Source: Mercenaria mercenaria
Lineage: Eukaryota > Mollusca > Bivalvia > Venerida > Veneridae
Length of the DNA: 64,000 nt
Assembly: GCF_021730395.1 (NCBI RefSeq)
Contig: NC_069367.1
Location: 10,414,501-10,478,500, forward strand
Reading direction: 5' to 3'
Shown: positions 42,624 to 54,775 of the stretch, piece after piece
Layout: every line of letters starts with the position of its first letter
Numbering within the stretch: the stretch's first letter is position 1
The notes under the pieces: generated by a model
The model's input: the letters and a program-made list of their open reading frames with translations, nothing else
What the model was told of the DNA's origin: nothing
Database searches by the model: none
Program-made: the position numbers and the translations under genes

Positions 42624-44088
42624 CAGCTGTTTTATTACCCATTTACTTCCCTAAAAAAACAGACGCCATTCAAAAAAACAAAACAAAAACACACACACAA
42701 AAAAACGATGACAAAGGTAATTGTTAACATTTGTATTCATAATTTTGGCGTAGGATTTACTTTCTCGCCCTCGAACAAAACCGTCAATACTTTTACAACT
42801 TAGGGGTTGTGGAGGTTATGAGTATCGTAGAACTCTGGGAAAACTTGACTCACAAATGAGGCTCTACCCTTGATTCAGCTTAATGGAAAATTAAACAAGA
42901 GAATCTATAACACTCATGATACCAATGAATGTGAAATACTGCAGAAAATATAGACTAAGTTGAAATCAACACAATACACAAACGTACCTCACTGTATTCA
43001 AAAGTTTCTATGTTCATGATTATTACTCAACCTTCAAGATAATAAATGCATTCATCTACATAATATCACAAAGTCAAAGGTTAAACTATAGACTTATAAT
43101 TACTAAGTAAGTTTAGTGACCCCTATAGTACAAATTGATAAAAAAGACGAATCCGCATTTCCAAAGTTTTCAGACATCGAACGACAAAGTAATATGGGCT
43201 TGAATATACTCCAAACAGCTATTGATATAATAAAGGGCAAAATATGTTAGATATAAAACATAGATCTATCTATGACTGATCCTGTATTCCATAACTTGAT
43301 ATATTAAACATCTTTGTAGTACAACCATATAAATTTTACTTAACCCCAGAAGTAAACAATTTAACAATGCAGTGCCAACAAAGCATATCCTTTTTGAAAA
43401 AGGAAAGTTCTCAGAAAAATAATGATAAAATGTGCAGAAACACAGACAAAATAAAATGATGACACTTATCTTAAACCGACATTTCAATGTTTCGGAACAA
43501 ATGTGTAGCAGCTATAGAGATTCACACATTTAGAAAATGATGAAATGTCCCGAAATGGAGACACTAGATGTCAGTAGGAAAGTAAACAAGTTTGGATAAG
43601 ATTTAAACGTGCATGGTGATGCAAGATATGTGGTCGGTCGGTCATATTTTCTTGATCAACAAGTATGTCTGCAATTCTATGTTTATTTTCTTGTAACATA
43701 CGTTACATCACAGCTAGAATAATTGACCTGAAAAATACCCCTGTATGTCTGTATAAATCTCAGATCGTTGTAATATGTAGCCAAAATAAAACTACCGCCA
43801 AACTTACTTCGTTTACAGTTACTGGCACTTTCCTCCTAATCCACATTGTGATATTGTTCATACAACCATACAACCGTGAAGTAATGTGATCATATATCCT
43901 TTGTAACTTATTCCTTGCAAATTTCTTTGTGTATACTTTTATACAATCAGCAAGAAATTGAACAACAATATATGGAAGTTGCTCACGGTGCTCACGTGAC
44001 CCAGTCGTGTGGCATAGCCTAAACGAATAGATGAGAAGCATGAAGGCTGGGCTTTTTAAAATACGGCTAAATCTTAAAACAGAATTAT
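42624..44088. other. non-coding stretch downstream of the cGLR gene
   Basis: Presumably includes its 3' UTR near 44,088. A 110-codon minus frame at 43,760-44,092 lacks an ATG start and recognisable features. (CA)/(A) rich run at 42,670-42,705. Confidence 0.4.
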
Positions 44089-45267
44089 TCAATTTAAACG
44101 AGTTTCATTTGTCTTCCTCTGGTACTGTTCTGAAAAGTTTACCCTTTCACTTTCTCTCAAATTTTGACAAAATTTCAGAAGTTCATTGGTCAATATAGTG
44201 CTTTCAGTTTTCATCAAAGACGCAAAAAATGGACCATAATAACATTCTGATAAATATTCATTTAACTGCTTTAAAATAGTTTGTTTTTCATTTTCTGTAA
44301 GTTTATCCGCAATTAAGTTTCTTTCTGGAATCATGTAGCTTGGAAGTGTGTCGTTCTTTACACACCATACTAAGGTCGCCATTGTGGCATATTCAAGAGC
44401 GAAATAATTCTTTTCTTGAAAGAAATGTTGTGGCAATGCTTCTGCTAGCCATAGAATCAAGTTTTTTATTATATAAGATGACACACATTTGACGTTATTT
44501 TTGCACTGAACTTTGATACTCTGATACAACATCAGCTGCACTTCATTCGGAGAACGCATTAATTGTCTCTCCGCAAATGTGTAGCAAATTCTCCATTCGT
44601 ATTCCTCAAGCTGACTGCCCTTCCGTCCGACAGGCACCAAATGACCAGGCATTTTTGAAATTTTTGAAATCAGTTCTTGCGAGGGCCATCCGTTAGGCCT
44701 TTTTCGTTCCACCCAAGACTTTAGAAGAGTTCTGTCTTCGTATGGTATTGCAAAAACTACATCAATTGACATAAACCGAGAAAGTTCCCGCAAGGGATCT
44801 TCAATGTTAATTGCTGGTCCAGATTTTAGCAATTGTTGTACCGGCTTTTCCAAAAACGTATCTCTAAAGAGTTTACGAAGAAATTTCTTCATATATCTTT
44901 TCAACATTTTTCTGAATAATTTATTTGAAACTGGTTTTTGGAATTCACCACATGTTTGCAAATTCACATTTCTGATCTTATTGTCAGTAACATTGGGAAA
45001 CGACGAGTTATACCCTAACAAAAGCGAATATCCAGGAGAAGCATTTACTCTGTCTGCAGTAAATATACCTTTCCTTTGCCGTTTGTATGTATCAATGCAG
45101 CTAAGCTCAAAACAGTGTAAACATTTCCAAACAAGCATAACGTCAACATCACTTTTGCTATTAAAAGTACCTTCAGCCGCGCTACCTGCCGCAACTAGTT
45201 CGAGTATTTCGTCCAGTGCACCCTCCATTCGTAAAGCAGTCGCAACATTTTTCTTAAATGCTTGCAT
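44089..45267 (-). CDS. Mab-21 / cGAS-like receptor (cGLR) nucleotidyltransferase
   Basis: 392 codons in one exon. The nucleotidyltransferase start is LVAAGSAAEGTFNSKSDVDV: the GS motif followed by D-x-D. A third acidic residue lies in MSIDVVFAIP (about residue 172). The Mab-21 helical half has EYEWRICYTFAERQLMRSPN, then a lysine-containing YQSIKVQCK, SSYIIKNLILWLAEALP and the mollusc-typical LPSYMIPERNL. Such proteins make cyclic dinucleotides on sensing nucleic acid and signal to STING; bivalves have many. No obvious cGAS-type zinc thumb is seen, so the ligand may not be dsDNA. The reading frame stays open ~13 codons before the ATG, so an upstream exon is possible. Confidence 0.82.
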   Translation of the reverse strand: MQAFKKNVATALRMEGALDEILELVAAGSAAEGTFNSKSDVDVMLVWKCLHCFELSCIDTYKRQRKGIFTADRVNASPGYSLLLGYNSSFPNVTDNKIRNVNLQTCGEFQKPVSNKLFRKMLKRYMKKFLRKLFRDTFLEKPVQQLLKSGPAINIEDPLRELSRFMSIDVVFAIPYEDRTLLKSWVERKRPNGWPSQELISKISKMPGHLVPVGRKGSQLEEYEWRICYTFAERQLMRSPNEVQLMLYQSIKVQCKNNVKCVSSYIIKNLILWLAEALPQHFFQEKNYFALEYATMATLVWCVKNDTLPSYMIPERNLIADKLTENEKQTILKQLNEYLSECYYGPFFASLMKTESTILTNELLKFCQNLRESERVNFSEQYQRKTNETRLN

Positions 45268-47023
45268 GAAATATTCAATTATAGAATATCTTTTTGAACA
45301 AGCCTCTTATCATAAATCCCGCGAAATTTCAGATATAGAAAATAAAGCAAAGAAAACATTTCTTAACGTGTCATCACAATCATGTCTCTACCAGTATGGT
45401 CAGTATTTTCAACTCTCCTATAAATTATATTCATTATAACAAAATGTTTTCTTTGATATACATTTTTGTTGTTGTGATTTTCTTTTATATTATTTTTCAA
45501 GTCATTTGTTGCCCTGTATAACTTCAATGATTTCTTCACAGAGATTGTAATTTCACTTCTATTTAGTACATGTACCAGTATCACGTCTCCAAGATTTCTG
45601 TCCGTTGATAATTGAGTCTTTTCAGTAAGTGGTTCGATTTTAGCGTATCTAGCAAACGAAATTAATATTTCAATGAAATAAATATATACTTAAACGCGTA
45701 AGTTGTTGATATTGAGATATCTAACTTAAATACTCTTTTATTCCATAAAGTCAGTGAACATTGGTTATATGATTATAAAACTATTTTTATAGAATTTGTT
45801 GTATGATTTCTATTATACTGGATAAAACAGTACAGTTAAGTTTTTCATTACGTAAGTTAAATTGCATAAACTTTTTTTTACTAACCAAAACAATAATTAC
45901 GTAATTTAGAATTTATTCAAAGATAGAATATAATCAAAGATAAAAAAACTCACCAGAAATCAGTTTAGGTACATATTTATGGTTCAATTTTTTCCGTAAC
46001 GAGCATGAGTACAAGAGCTTTCATGATGATTATTTAAAATTCACTCAGCATGTCGTTTCCTTTGATACGCATATTACAAATGTAATGTAAATTATTCTAA
46101 ACCTGACTTAATGTTTCTTTCATATATGATTTGCAGTGCTTCTTCTAAAGTAGGATATAATGTTCCTTTGTATCAATTCCAAATGAATTGCGAATTATTG
46201 AGATAGTACACTGGAGGAACAATGGACAAAATTGTATCGTTATTTTAAATAGATAAAATGCATTGTCTTCCAATCAAGTTTTATCATATTTTATCATATT
46301 CATAATAATTTATTCAAACACTAACATAAAATACTCAACAAATTAAGTTTATGTTTTCAATAACTATTTGCTATTTGGCACTAACAATGATAATTCTATT
46401 CAGAGAGATTGTAAAATTAGTTCTGTTCAAAGAGATTATAAATCTATAACGGTTGAAATACAACATACAAAAAATAGATACCATGTAATACCAAATGAAA
46501 GAGTTTATCAAAATATTGAAACGTGCATTTGATCGATATTGGGATATTTAAACAGACGAAGACAAATGTTATAAATCAACATTTCTAGTTTTCGTACCAT
46601 GCTACTTAATTATTAGTTCAACAATGATTTTCAAATTATTTAGATAGTAAGCTAAATATTTTCAAGGATCAGGCAAATTACTCAATATCGTAAACTTTTT
46701 GTTGAAGTTCCAGTCAGATGGTATCTTTGTATCAATAAATTGCGAGTACTATCGTAGGGGTGTTCTGCCTAACTCTTCTTAATAAAAGCTGCAACTAAAT
46801 TAAATATATTTGCCCTACTGATTATTTGATGTCCAGCTCATAAATGTAATAGCGTATCGCATTCAACAACCATGAAGGTATGCCCGCGATGCCTTGGCTG
46901 TACTTCAGCAAAAAATGGCAGCTCGATCTATCGTTCAATAGGTATTACCAGTATGTCTCGTCTATACTACATCTAGGTCTCAACTTAATGATGGGTCTAT
47001 CCATCAAAATTCTAAGGTAGCTC
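45268..47023. other. AT-rich non-coding stretch 5' of the cGLR gene
   Basis: Would hold the promoter and any 5' exons of the minus-strand cGLR gene. No exon, TATA box or repeat could be fixed by eye. Confidence 0.4.
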
Positions 47024-48019
47024 TGTTACACCTGAAAATGGCAGCAACGCATTTTGGTAGTGACTTCCAAATTTGGCCGAGTTTTGGTAGTCACTACCAA
47101 AATGCGTTACACTCAACGCAATTTGGTATTTTATAAAAATGTAGTACCAAAATGCGTTGAATATATACACATCTAACGCAAAACGGTATCATACAAAAAA
47201 CTGTTCAAGTAAGAGAGCGGAAACTGTCAATATTCGCAATTTTGAGTTATTCGAGGGGCATAACTCCAGTGCTACTGAGAAGATCTGACTAGTTATCGAT
47301 ATTGGCCGAGATATAATGCAAATCAGCATACTGACCAAGTTTGGTGGATATTGGATAAGAACTGCTTAAGTTCAAGAGCGGACGCTATGACACATGCAAT
47401 TTTGAGCAATTAAAGAGGCGTAACCCCAGAACTGATGAGACTATCGAATTTGCCCGAGATGTTAACATTCTGACCAAGTTTGGTGAACATTGGATAAGAA
47501 CTGCTCAAGTTAGATAACGAACAACTTTTGGAGCCCATCCTCCGCAGGTATTCTCATGAAACGTTGTATGCAAATGAAGAAAAAAGCCAAAATTTGCGAT
47601 AGATATTTAGAGAAAATCATTCGTATTTATATATGTATATGTCTCGGTGGACTATCCCTCCGACAACACTAGCACATTAAAACAACGAAACAATACAATG
47701 TTACTGCACAGAAAGCGTTCTCTGAGGCCCTTTTCACACGCCAAGAAATCTACATTTTGGTTGTTGTCATACGAAAACTATATCTCGGAAGGGGAACTCC
47801 CCCACCATTTTTATAGGAGACATTCTCTCTTTTTATCTCTCTCTTTTGTGCGTAATGTAAAAATGAGCATAGCCCCTGATGTAGAGAAAACTACCAAAAT
47901 ACGTTGCATTCCATGATCCTTAACACATATGTACCCTTGCAAGGCATTTTGTCGCTGCCAAAACTCGGCCGAATTTTGGTAGTGACTACCAAAATGCATT
48001 GCTACCATTTTGTGTAACA
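47024..48019. mobile_element. ~1-kb element with ~70-bp inverted termini
   Basis: TGTTACACCTGAAAATGG...GCATTTTGGTAGTGAC at the left pairs with the complement of the right end (...CCATTTTGTGTAACA). The internal CAAAATGCGTT/ACCAAAATGCG motif is itself inverted and repeated near both ends. The middle (47,225-47,520) holds two diverged ~150-bp units with TGACCAAGTTTGGTG and GGATAAGAACTGCT. Non-coding; superfamily unknown. Confidence 0.65.
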
Positions 48020-49200
48020 TGTACATTAATACAATAATAAGCTAAGGATCCTGATGTGTCGTGACCTGAAAAAGCAATGTTTAAACATTCAGAATATTTC
48101 CAGGTATCAAGTTTCTATTGTCGTGACCCTTAAACTTAATGCAACGCTTAATCCCAAAGTACCAACTATGATAGAAGATCAAGACCCTAGAAATATATTT
48201 CATTTAAATACCTGAGCTTCTTTCCCTTCCAAAGCTGACAAGTGTTAAATAACCAAATAGATTTACCTACCTCCGATGTAACCTCGTCAATCTCTGGATA
48301 CTGACTAGTAGAAGAGTGTTCTGATTGGTGCTATTTATAGAAGTATTTTCTGATTGGTCGAAATCCGTAAATAGCATTTTACAATATGTTTTCCTGCTAG
48401 AATTCGCTGGTTCCCTTAAACAATTGTATGTAACATAATGCGAAACATTGGGATCCAGCTGTGACTGTAACTAACCCAATCCGATAAAAATGTACCCAAA
48501 TCCTTTTATTTACAGTAATGCAACTATAAATATATCAATAATGAAATGTCAACGGAATCGCACATTTAGCTGTGCTAAAACATCACGCCATTAACACATC
48601 GAAAATACAAATCATTCTGGCACCGACCCTTCTCTCAGGAGCAACAATGTCCCAACTCTCGCTCGCTGATCCTGCAACTTTGTATTTCACTCTTCTGGCA
48701 AAAAGCTTTAGGTGGATATTTAAAGGTTTGTTTCATAACTATGATGCAGGGAATATATGATAAGAACAACCTATCTTTACTTGAAATATTAAACCAGGGC
48801 CAACAAAACATTACCACATTTTCAATATAAAACGTGTTATGACAGGCTTAACTATACTGTATAACTTTGTTGGAAGTGACAATCCAGTATCGCCGAAAAT
48901 TAAATAATCCCTCTACTATCGGCGACTTCAGTAGCATAAAAGTATTGTTGCAAAAGCAGATCTGGATTTCCAACAATTTTCCATCGACTTTTCAGTGTAG
49001 TATATGTATTATTTAAAATGTTTTTGTTTGAAATTGACTTCATTACCAAAAAACTATTTTTTTCTACAAAACATCATTTCAACTCAATTTCGTAGTCCTG
49101 AGTGTAAACATGGTAAAATAGCAACAAAATAGTTAGAGTAATGACCTTCAGAAATCAAACGACTAAATTTTATTTTGGAGATGCCTCCAATTACTAGGAT
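48020..49200. other. non-coding stretch before the LINE
   Basis: Nothing recognised; short frames (62 codons at 48,572-48,760 and shadows) have no recognisable content. Confidence 0.35.
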
Positions 49201-49654
49201 TAACTTTCTTAGTTTTTGCCAAATACTTTGTTGTTCTCACGCTGCACCGTATCACGTGCGAAAGAGAAAATTCTGAATAAAATTTCGTTATTTCACAGTT
49301 TCTACAAGGTTTTGAAGATAGTTACTCGGCATAAAGAAACATTATACGTCATATTTTTGAAAACGTGTGGAAAGGTTAGCCGAGAGAGTTCCAGAGTCAG
49401 TGTATTTGTGTCATTTTCTTGTGGGGACAACGGAGTGGGATTTTTCTACCTGTTCACCGGTTTTCAAACCCGGAAGCAAGTTCAGTAAAGACTATTTGAC
49501 AGAGGGTTATTGAGTTTGGAATGACAAAGGCAGGTTGTACTTATAGAAAACTGCCAGTGTAAGATTGTTTTGGACATTTTTCACAAGAAAAGAGAACTTT
49601 TTGATGATTTTTCAGACTTTGTATTGTCAAAGTGAGTGAAACTGTGTTTGAACA

Positions 49655-50870
49655 ATGGGCTCAAAAGGTAAATCAATATCGGATGTTATTGATGTTAGTG
49701 AAGATGCCCAAGAATATGTAAACTCAATAATGAGCAGTCAGATTATTACCCGTGTAGACAATCCTACAAACACTTCTCGCAAACGGCATCATTCTGAAGC
49801 TGGTATCCTGTCTACTTCAAAGAAGGCGCGTAATTTGACGGTGGATGAAGTTGATCAATCTGATCGTATATCTAAAAGACAATTGGCTAAAGCTAAAAGA
49901 AATCTGTATAATAAGGACACTGATACTCCTGTAAAACTTTAATTGTTTGACAGAAAGGATGGATAAACTCGAATCAGGACTTGAAGCCAAAATTTCCAAC
50001 AAAGTTTCGCAAATATTGGACAAGAGAATTAATAATGAAGTTTAAAAGATTCACAAGGAAGTTGATGATTTTAAATGTTCATTGAAAGAAGACATTGCGG
50101 AGGAATTTGAGGAAATCAACGCTAGACTGGACAGTCTCTCAAATTCAAATGTCGGCATGAGCGGGGAGAATAGTATTGGTTTAAACGTTGTGATACGGGA
50201 CCTACCGGAACATTCATCGGAGGATGTGAAATCTAAAGTTGATTCTCTCATTAAAGATGGTATTAAAGTAAATGTTACTTGTGAAAATGCTGAAAGAAAA
50301 GAGTCTAAAAAAGAAGGCAAACCAGGTGTTGTGATTGCAAAATTCAAAAGTTACAGTGATAAGATGAAAGTTATGTCTAAAAAGAGGGATCTAGTGAAAA
50401 ATAAGAAATACGAAAATATTTATATTAATCATGATCAGACAAAAGCTGAGAGGCAAATGGCACAAAATTTTAGAACTATTCTAGGCGTAATGAAAAATAG
50501 TGGTGTTAAAATGATCGGTTCTCGTGTAGTGCGGTCCTCATCAGATCATGATAGATCTAGGTCTAGCTCCTATGACAGGTCTAATTCTCAGGAGGATGCG
50601 GGAAACCGGGGAAGAGATTTCTACCATCGCAGGAACCGTGATAGTGACAGAGGCTTCAGTAGTGGAAGCCGTGATAATGATTTCCATAGCCGTGGAGATC
50701 AAAGAAATAGAACTGACTCTGTTAATTTTTCAGGTAGTCGTGGTGATCAGACAAATAGAACTGACTCCTTTAATTTTTCAGGTAGAGGTAGTAGACATGG
50801 CAACAGTCAACAGAATGGTAGCTACAGAAAACGTTATGAAAAGCAATGGAACAATTCACAACGCCGTTAG
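49655..50870 (+). pseudogene. LINE ORF1 (RNA-binding protein), broken
   Basis: The first frame (49,655-49,942, 95 codons) begins MGSKGKSISDVIDVSEDAQE and stops early. The second (50,082-50,870, 262 codons) continues the protein in another frame, so there is a stop and a frameshift between about 49,942 and 50,082. The second part has an RRM/L1-ORF1-like fold pattern: a VVIRDLPEHSSEDVKSKVDS segment, GVVIAKFKSYSDKMKVMSKK and NIYINHDQTKAERQMAQNFR. It then has an Arg/Ser/Gly-rich tail (SSYDRSNSQEDAGNRG, RRNRDSDRGFSSGSRD) with a 48-bp tandem duplication at about 50,697-50,792 (NRTDS.NFSG). Confidence 0.75.
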
Positions 50871-50906
50871 ATTTCAATCGGGTTTTGGAACGTTAGGGGA
50901 TGGGCA

Positions 50907-53900
50907 ATGAATAAAGACAGTGACGTTTACCGTTTTCAGAAAGAAGGCCTGATCTATATCTGTGGAGATTTCAATAGCAGAGTAGGTGATTTGGAAGATT
51001 TTATACCAGGTGTTGATTTTATCACTGAGCGTCAAGTTATTGATTTTAAACGAAATTCATACGGTGATATTTTTATAGAGTTTCTAATTAACACAAATTT
51101 ATGTATTTTAAATGGGAGGAACAATATCAGAAATGATTATACTTCAGTATCGACAAATGGCTCAGCAGTTGTTGATTACATTTTAGTAAGTCAAGATAAT
51201 CTACACCAATTTCAAGACTTTGAAGTTTGTAGAACAACAGAAATAATAAATGATTTAGGTATAAATGTTGTAGCTGCGGCTAGTATACCAGACCATTCTA
51301 TGTTACTTTGTAATCTGAATATATTATCTGATAACAATTCTGAAGTGTATTTGTATTCTGATGATGCTGATTCATACAAACAATGTTCCTTTGATAAATT
51401 TGATGTTAGCAATGTACCATCAGGTTTTTTGAATGATTCAGTTATGTTAAATAATGTCACTGATTTGATAAATACATTGGAATCTAATGTTTCTAATCAA
51501 GAAAATGTTGACAGAGTGTATCAGAATTGGTGTGAACTGATTAGAATGGATATGTATGATAAGATTCCTTTTAAAACCGTTGCTTTCGGTGTCAAAAATA
51601 AGAAACGTAGACCCGGTAAGCCCTGGTGGTCTCAAAAATTGACTGATTTATGGTCGGATGTTTGTGTAAAAGAAAAAATATGGCTAAGCTGTAAAAGTAT
51701 TGCTAGTAAAAAGAAATACAAATCTGATTATGTACAAGCTCGCAAAATTTTTGATAGAGAAGTGCAGAAATCTAAGCGTTTTTACTGGTATAATATGCAA
51801 AACGAACTTCTGTTAGAATGTAATGTTGATAGTAACAAATTTTGGAAGTCCATTGGTAAGATTGGTGTTTGTTTTACTAAGTCTAAAAAGATTCCATTGG
51901 AAGTTGTTCTCGAAGATGGTTCTATTTCTACTAATGTACAAGATGTTTTATGTAAGTGGGAAAATGATTTTAAATTATTGTATAACAATCCTGATACTGA
52001 TGATGCTGTCCAATTTGACAACGAGTACAGCCATAATAATGCATATGTTAATGCTTTCAATGATAATATTTCTATCCTTGAAGTTAAAAAGGCGGTAGAT
52101 GAAGCAAAACGTGGTAAAGCAGTTGGTATAGATGGTATCCCAAGTGAAGTTTTGAAAAATGATACTGCTATTTTATTTCTACATGCACTTTTTAATACTT
52201 GTTTTAGTAATGGCACTGTACCAACGGTTTGGGGTAAAAGTATTGTAAACCCAATTCCAAAATCTTCAGCTTCTGATCCTAGGGATCCTATGTCTTATAG
52301 AGGAATAGCACTTGCGTCAGTAATGTATAAGTTATATTGTTATGTTTTAAATGAAAGGTTGAATAAGTGGGTAGAACGCAATGGAATTTTGGTGGATGAA
52401 CAGAATGGATTTAGGAAAAAGCGTAGTACAATAGACCAAGCTTCATCTTTATATAATGTAATAGATACCAGGAAAAAATTAAAACAATCAACTTTTGCAG
52501 CTTTTATAGATTTCCGAAAGGCCTACGACTTTATAAATAGAAGTAAATTATGGAATAGATTATGTAATACTGGTATAAATGGAAAAATGTTAAGTGCTAT
52601 AAAATCTCTATACTCTACAGTTTCTGCTTCAATCAGGGTAAATTGTTTTTCTACCGAATGGTTTGATGTTAAATCAGGCTTAAGACAAGGGTGTATTTTA
52701 TCGCCTTTACTATTTAATTTGTACATTAATGATCTTGCTGTTTTTCTTAAATCTTTAGACATAGGTGTAAAGATTGGTGATGAACTTTTATGCATTTTAC
52801 TATATGCAGATGACATTGTATTACTAGCAGAAAATGCTGCTGATCTGCAAAAGCTGTTGAATGCGTTACGTGACTGGTGCAATTTAAATGATATGAACAT
52901 TAATGTCTCTAAAAGTAAGATCATACATTTTAGACCACCTAGTTGTTCAAGAACTAATCAGGTTTTTACATGTGGTAATGATACACTTGAAATAGTTGAT
53001 AGATATACGTACCTTGGATTATTAATGCATGAACATCTGGACTTAAATGTTATGGTTAAAGCTGTAGCACAAAGTGCAAGCCGTGCTCTTGGACTTGTCA
53101 TAGCCAAATGTAAAGTGATGGGTGGGGTTCCATATGACGTATTCACAAAGCTCTACGATACTGTAGTGTGGCCAGTTATTAGTTATGGTTCGGCCATTTG
53201 TGGGTACAGGTCATTTTCTTGTATTGATGCTGTTCACAATAGAGCCATGCGGTTCTATTTGGGAGTAGGGAGGTATACTCCTAATTTGGCTCTTGCGGGG
53301 GAGATGGCCTGGACTCCTACAATGGTCCGTCAATGGAAAACTGTCGCGGGCTTTGTGTGTCGTCTGTGTAACACCGCAATGACAAGAGTTAATAAACGGA
53401 TTGCAGTCTGGGCTAGTTCTAAAGTTCGGTGCAAAAATTGGTTTTACTATGTGAAACAGAAATTCCAAGAGTGTAATATTACTTTCAATATAATGAGTTA
53501 TGTGTGTAAGTCAAATGTTGTTGGTAACATTGAGAAATGTATTATGGAAAAATATGTTCAAGATTGGTTTAATGGTATTAACAGAATAACTAGTAATAGT
53601 GGTAAAGGCAACAATAAATTAAGGACATACTGTACATTTAAATCTGAATTTATTGTTGAAGATTATTGTAAAATTATTCTGCCAAGAAAACATATGTCTG
53701 CCTTATGTAAATTTCGATGTGGTGTAGCACCAATACGTATAGAGAGTGGTAGATATGAAAATTTACAAGTTGAAAATAGAATTTGCCCGTTCTGTCCTAA
53801 TATTGTGGAAGATGAAAAACATGTTATTTTGAAATGTTCCTTGTATAATGATTTAAGGGAGTCTCTTTTCAGTTATGTTGTTAAAAACAATGAAAATTTC

Positions 53901-54020
53901 AAGAATTTGCCAGAACAAGAACAACTGAAATATCTGTTTACAAACCCATTGTTAGTAAGATCTGTCGCCAAAACCTGTTGTAAAATTCTAGACCGTCGTA
54001 AATTGTACTTATGTAAATAA
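50907..54020 (+). CDS. LINE ORF2: partial APE endonuclease + reverse transcriptase
   Basis: 1,037 codons, open. Residues ~14-130 are the C-terminal half of an APE endonuclease: IYICGDFNSRVGD, GSAVVDYILVS and ASIPDHSMLLCNL. The N-terminal half, with the ETW-type motif, is absent; a deletion between ORF1 and ORF2 explains this. RT motifs are SYRGIALASVMYKLY, FIDFRKAYDFINRSKLW, GLRQGCILSPLLFNLYINDL and the catalytic LLYADDIVLL at about residue 634. A zinc knuckle CPFCPNIVEDEKHVILKC (CX2CX8HX4C) lies near residue 960. RT itself looks intact. Confidence 0.88.
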   Translation: MNKDSDVYRFQKEGLIYICGDFNSRVGDLEDFIPGVDFITERQVIDFKRNSYGDIFIEFLINTNLCILNGRNNIRNDYTSVSTNGSAVVDYILVSQDNLHQFQDFEVCRTTEIINDLGINVVAAASIPDHSMLLCNLNILSDNNSEVYLYSDDADSYKQCSFDKFDVSNVPSGFLNDSVMLNNVTDLINTLESNVSNQENVDRVYQNWCELIRMDMYDKIPFKTVAFGVKNKKRRPGKPWWSQKLTDLWSDVCVKEKIWLSCKSIASKKKYKSDYVQARKIFDREVQKSKRFYWYNMQNELLLECNVDSNKFWKSIGKIGVCFTKSKKIPLEVVLEDGSISTNVQDVLCKWENDFKLLYNNPDTDDAVQFDNEYSHNNAYVNAFNDNISILEVKKAVDEAKRGKAVGIDGIPSEVLKNDTAILFLHALFNTCFSNGTVPTVWGKSIVNPIPKSSASDPRDPMSYRGIALASVMYKLYCYVLNERLNKWVERNGILVDEQNGFRKKRSTIDQASSLYNVIDTRKKLKQSTFAAFIDFRKAYDFINRSKLWNRLCNTGINGKMLSAIKSLYSTVSASIRVNCFSTEWFDVKSGLRQGCILSPLLFNLYINDLAVFLKSLDIGVKIGDELLCILLYADDIVLLAENAADLQKLLNALRDWCNLNDMNINVSKSKIIHFRPPSCSRTNQVFTCGNDTLEIVDRYTYLGLLMHEHLDLNVMVKAVAQSASRALGLVIAKCKVMGGVPYDVFTKLYDTVVWPVISYGSAICGYRSFSCIDAVHNRAMRFYLGVGRYTPNLALAGEMAWTPTMVRQWKTVAGFVCRLCNTAMTRVNKRIAVWASSKVRCKNWFYYVKQKFQECNITFNIMSYVCKSNVVGNIEKCIMEKYVQDWFNGINRITSNSGKGNNKLRTYCTFKSEFIVEDYCKIILPRKHMSALCKFRCGVAPIRIESGRYENLQVENRICPFCPNIVEDEKHVILKCSLYNDLRESLFSYVVKNNENFKNLPEQEQLKYLFTNPLLVRSVAKTCCKILDRRKLYLCK

Positions 54021-54268
54021 TTTTACATAGAATTTCAGTCTTTTTTCCACTAAATTTGATTAGTTTTAATCTCTTTCTGAATGAGGGTAAATTGTTATTT
54101 AGGAAGTTGGTATTAACCATGTTGCTCTAGATCTGATCTGAAGTATTATCCACTATCTTAAATACTTTGTTTAGTATTCTTTTTACTTTAACTTTTTTAG
54201 TACATCCTTTTAAACATGAACCAGTGAACCAGGCAGGATTAGTGCCAACTTCACAAATCTATCTTTTG

Positions 54269-54358
54269 TCTATTAGTATGGTTTTTAGTACCAACTATGT
54301 CTATTAGTATGGTTTTTAGTACCAACTATGTCTATTAGTATGGTTTTTAGTACCAACT
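54269..54358 (+). repeat. 31-bp tandem repeat x3 in the LINE 3' UTR
   Basis: Unit GTCTATTAGTATGG plus TTTTTAGTACCAACTAT, three near-identical copies. Confidence 0.85.
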
Positions 54359-54510
54359 GCTATAATAAATATGTATCATTGGTAGAGTACGGTTTATATA
54401 AATGGTGTTTTAATATTTTATGGAATGTGACTGTCACGTTTTCATTAAATATGGATTTGACTTCCACACTTAGTGTAGTAGTACACTCTGAGGTAACTTT
54501 ATCTCATCAG

Positions 54511-54512
<2 letters not shown>

Positions 54513-54552
<40 letters not shown>

Positions 54553-54775
54553 ACTTGTCTGTATACTTTTTAAGTAATGGATATACACTCACTAACACAC
54601 GCAAGCACGCATAAACAATCACACACACACACACACAAAAAAGACACACACACACACACACACACACTTGTCTGTATACTTTTTAAGTAATGGATATACA
54701 CTCACCAACACACGCAAGCACGCACAAACAATCACACAAAAAAAAGCACACACAAGCACACATGCATTTACACAC
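54513..54775 (+). repeat. (CA)n microsatellite block in the LINE 3' UTR
   Basis: Long CA runs at 54,513-54,545, 54,619-54,636 and 54,646-54,667, with a duplicated intervening segment (CTTGTCTGTATAC...GTAATGGATATACACTCA at 54,555 and again at 54,667). Two frames reading HTHTHT and CVCVCV across it are not genes. Confidence 0.85.

Noticed and set aside
43760-44092. 110-codon minus-strand frame after the cGLR gene
   Set aside because: No ATG start, overlaps the cGLR stop, and no recognisable motif; more likely 3' UTR.
54328-54667. Frames with HTHTHT or CVCVCV runs
   Set aside because: They translate a (CA)n microsatellite in the LINE 3' UTR.
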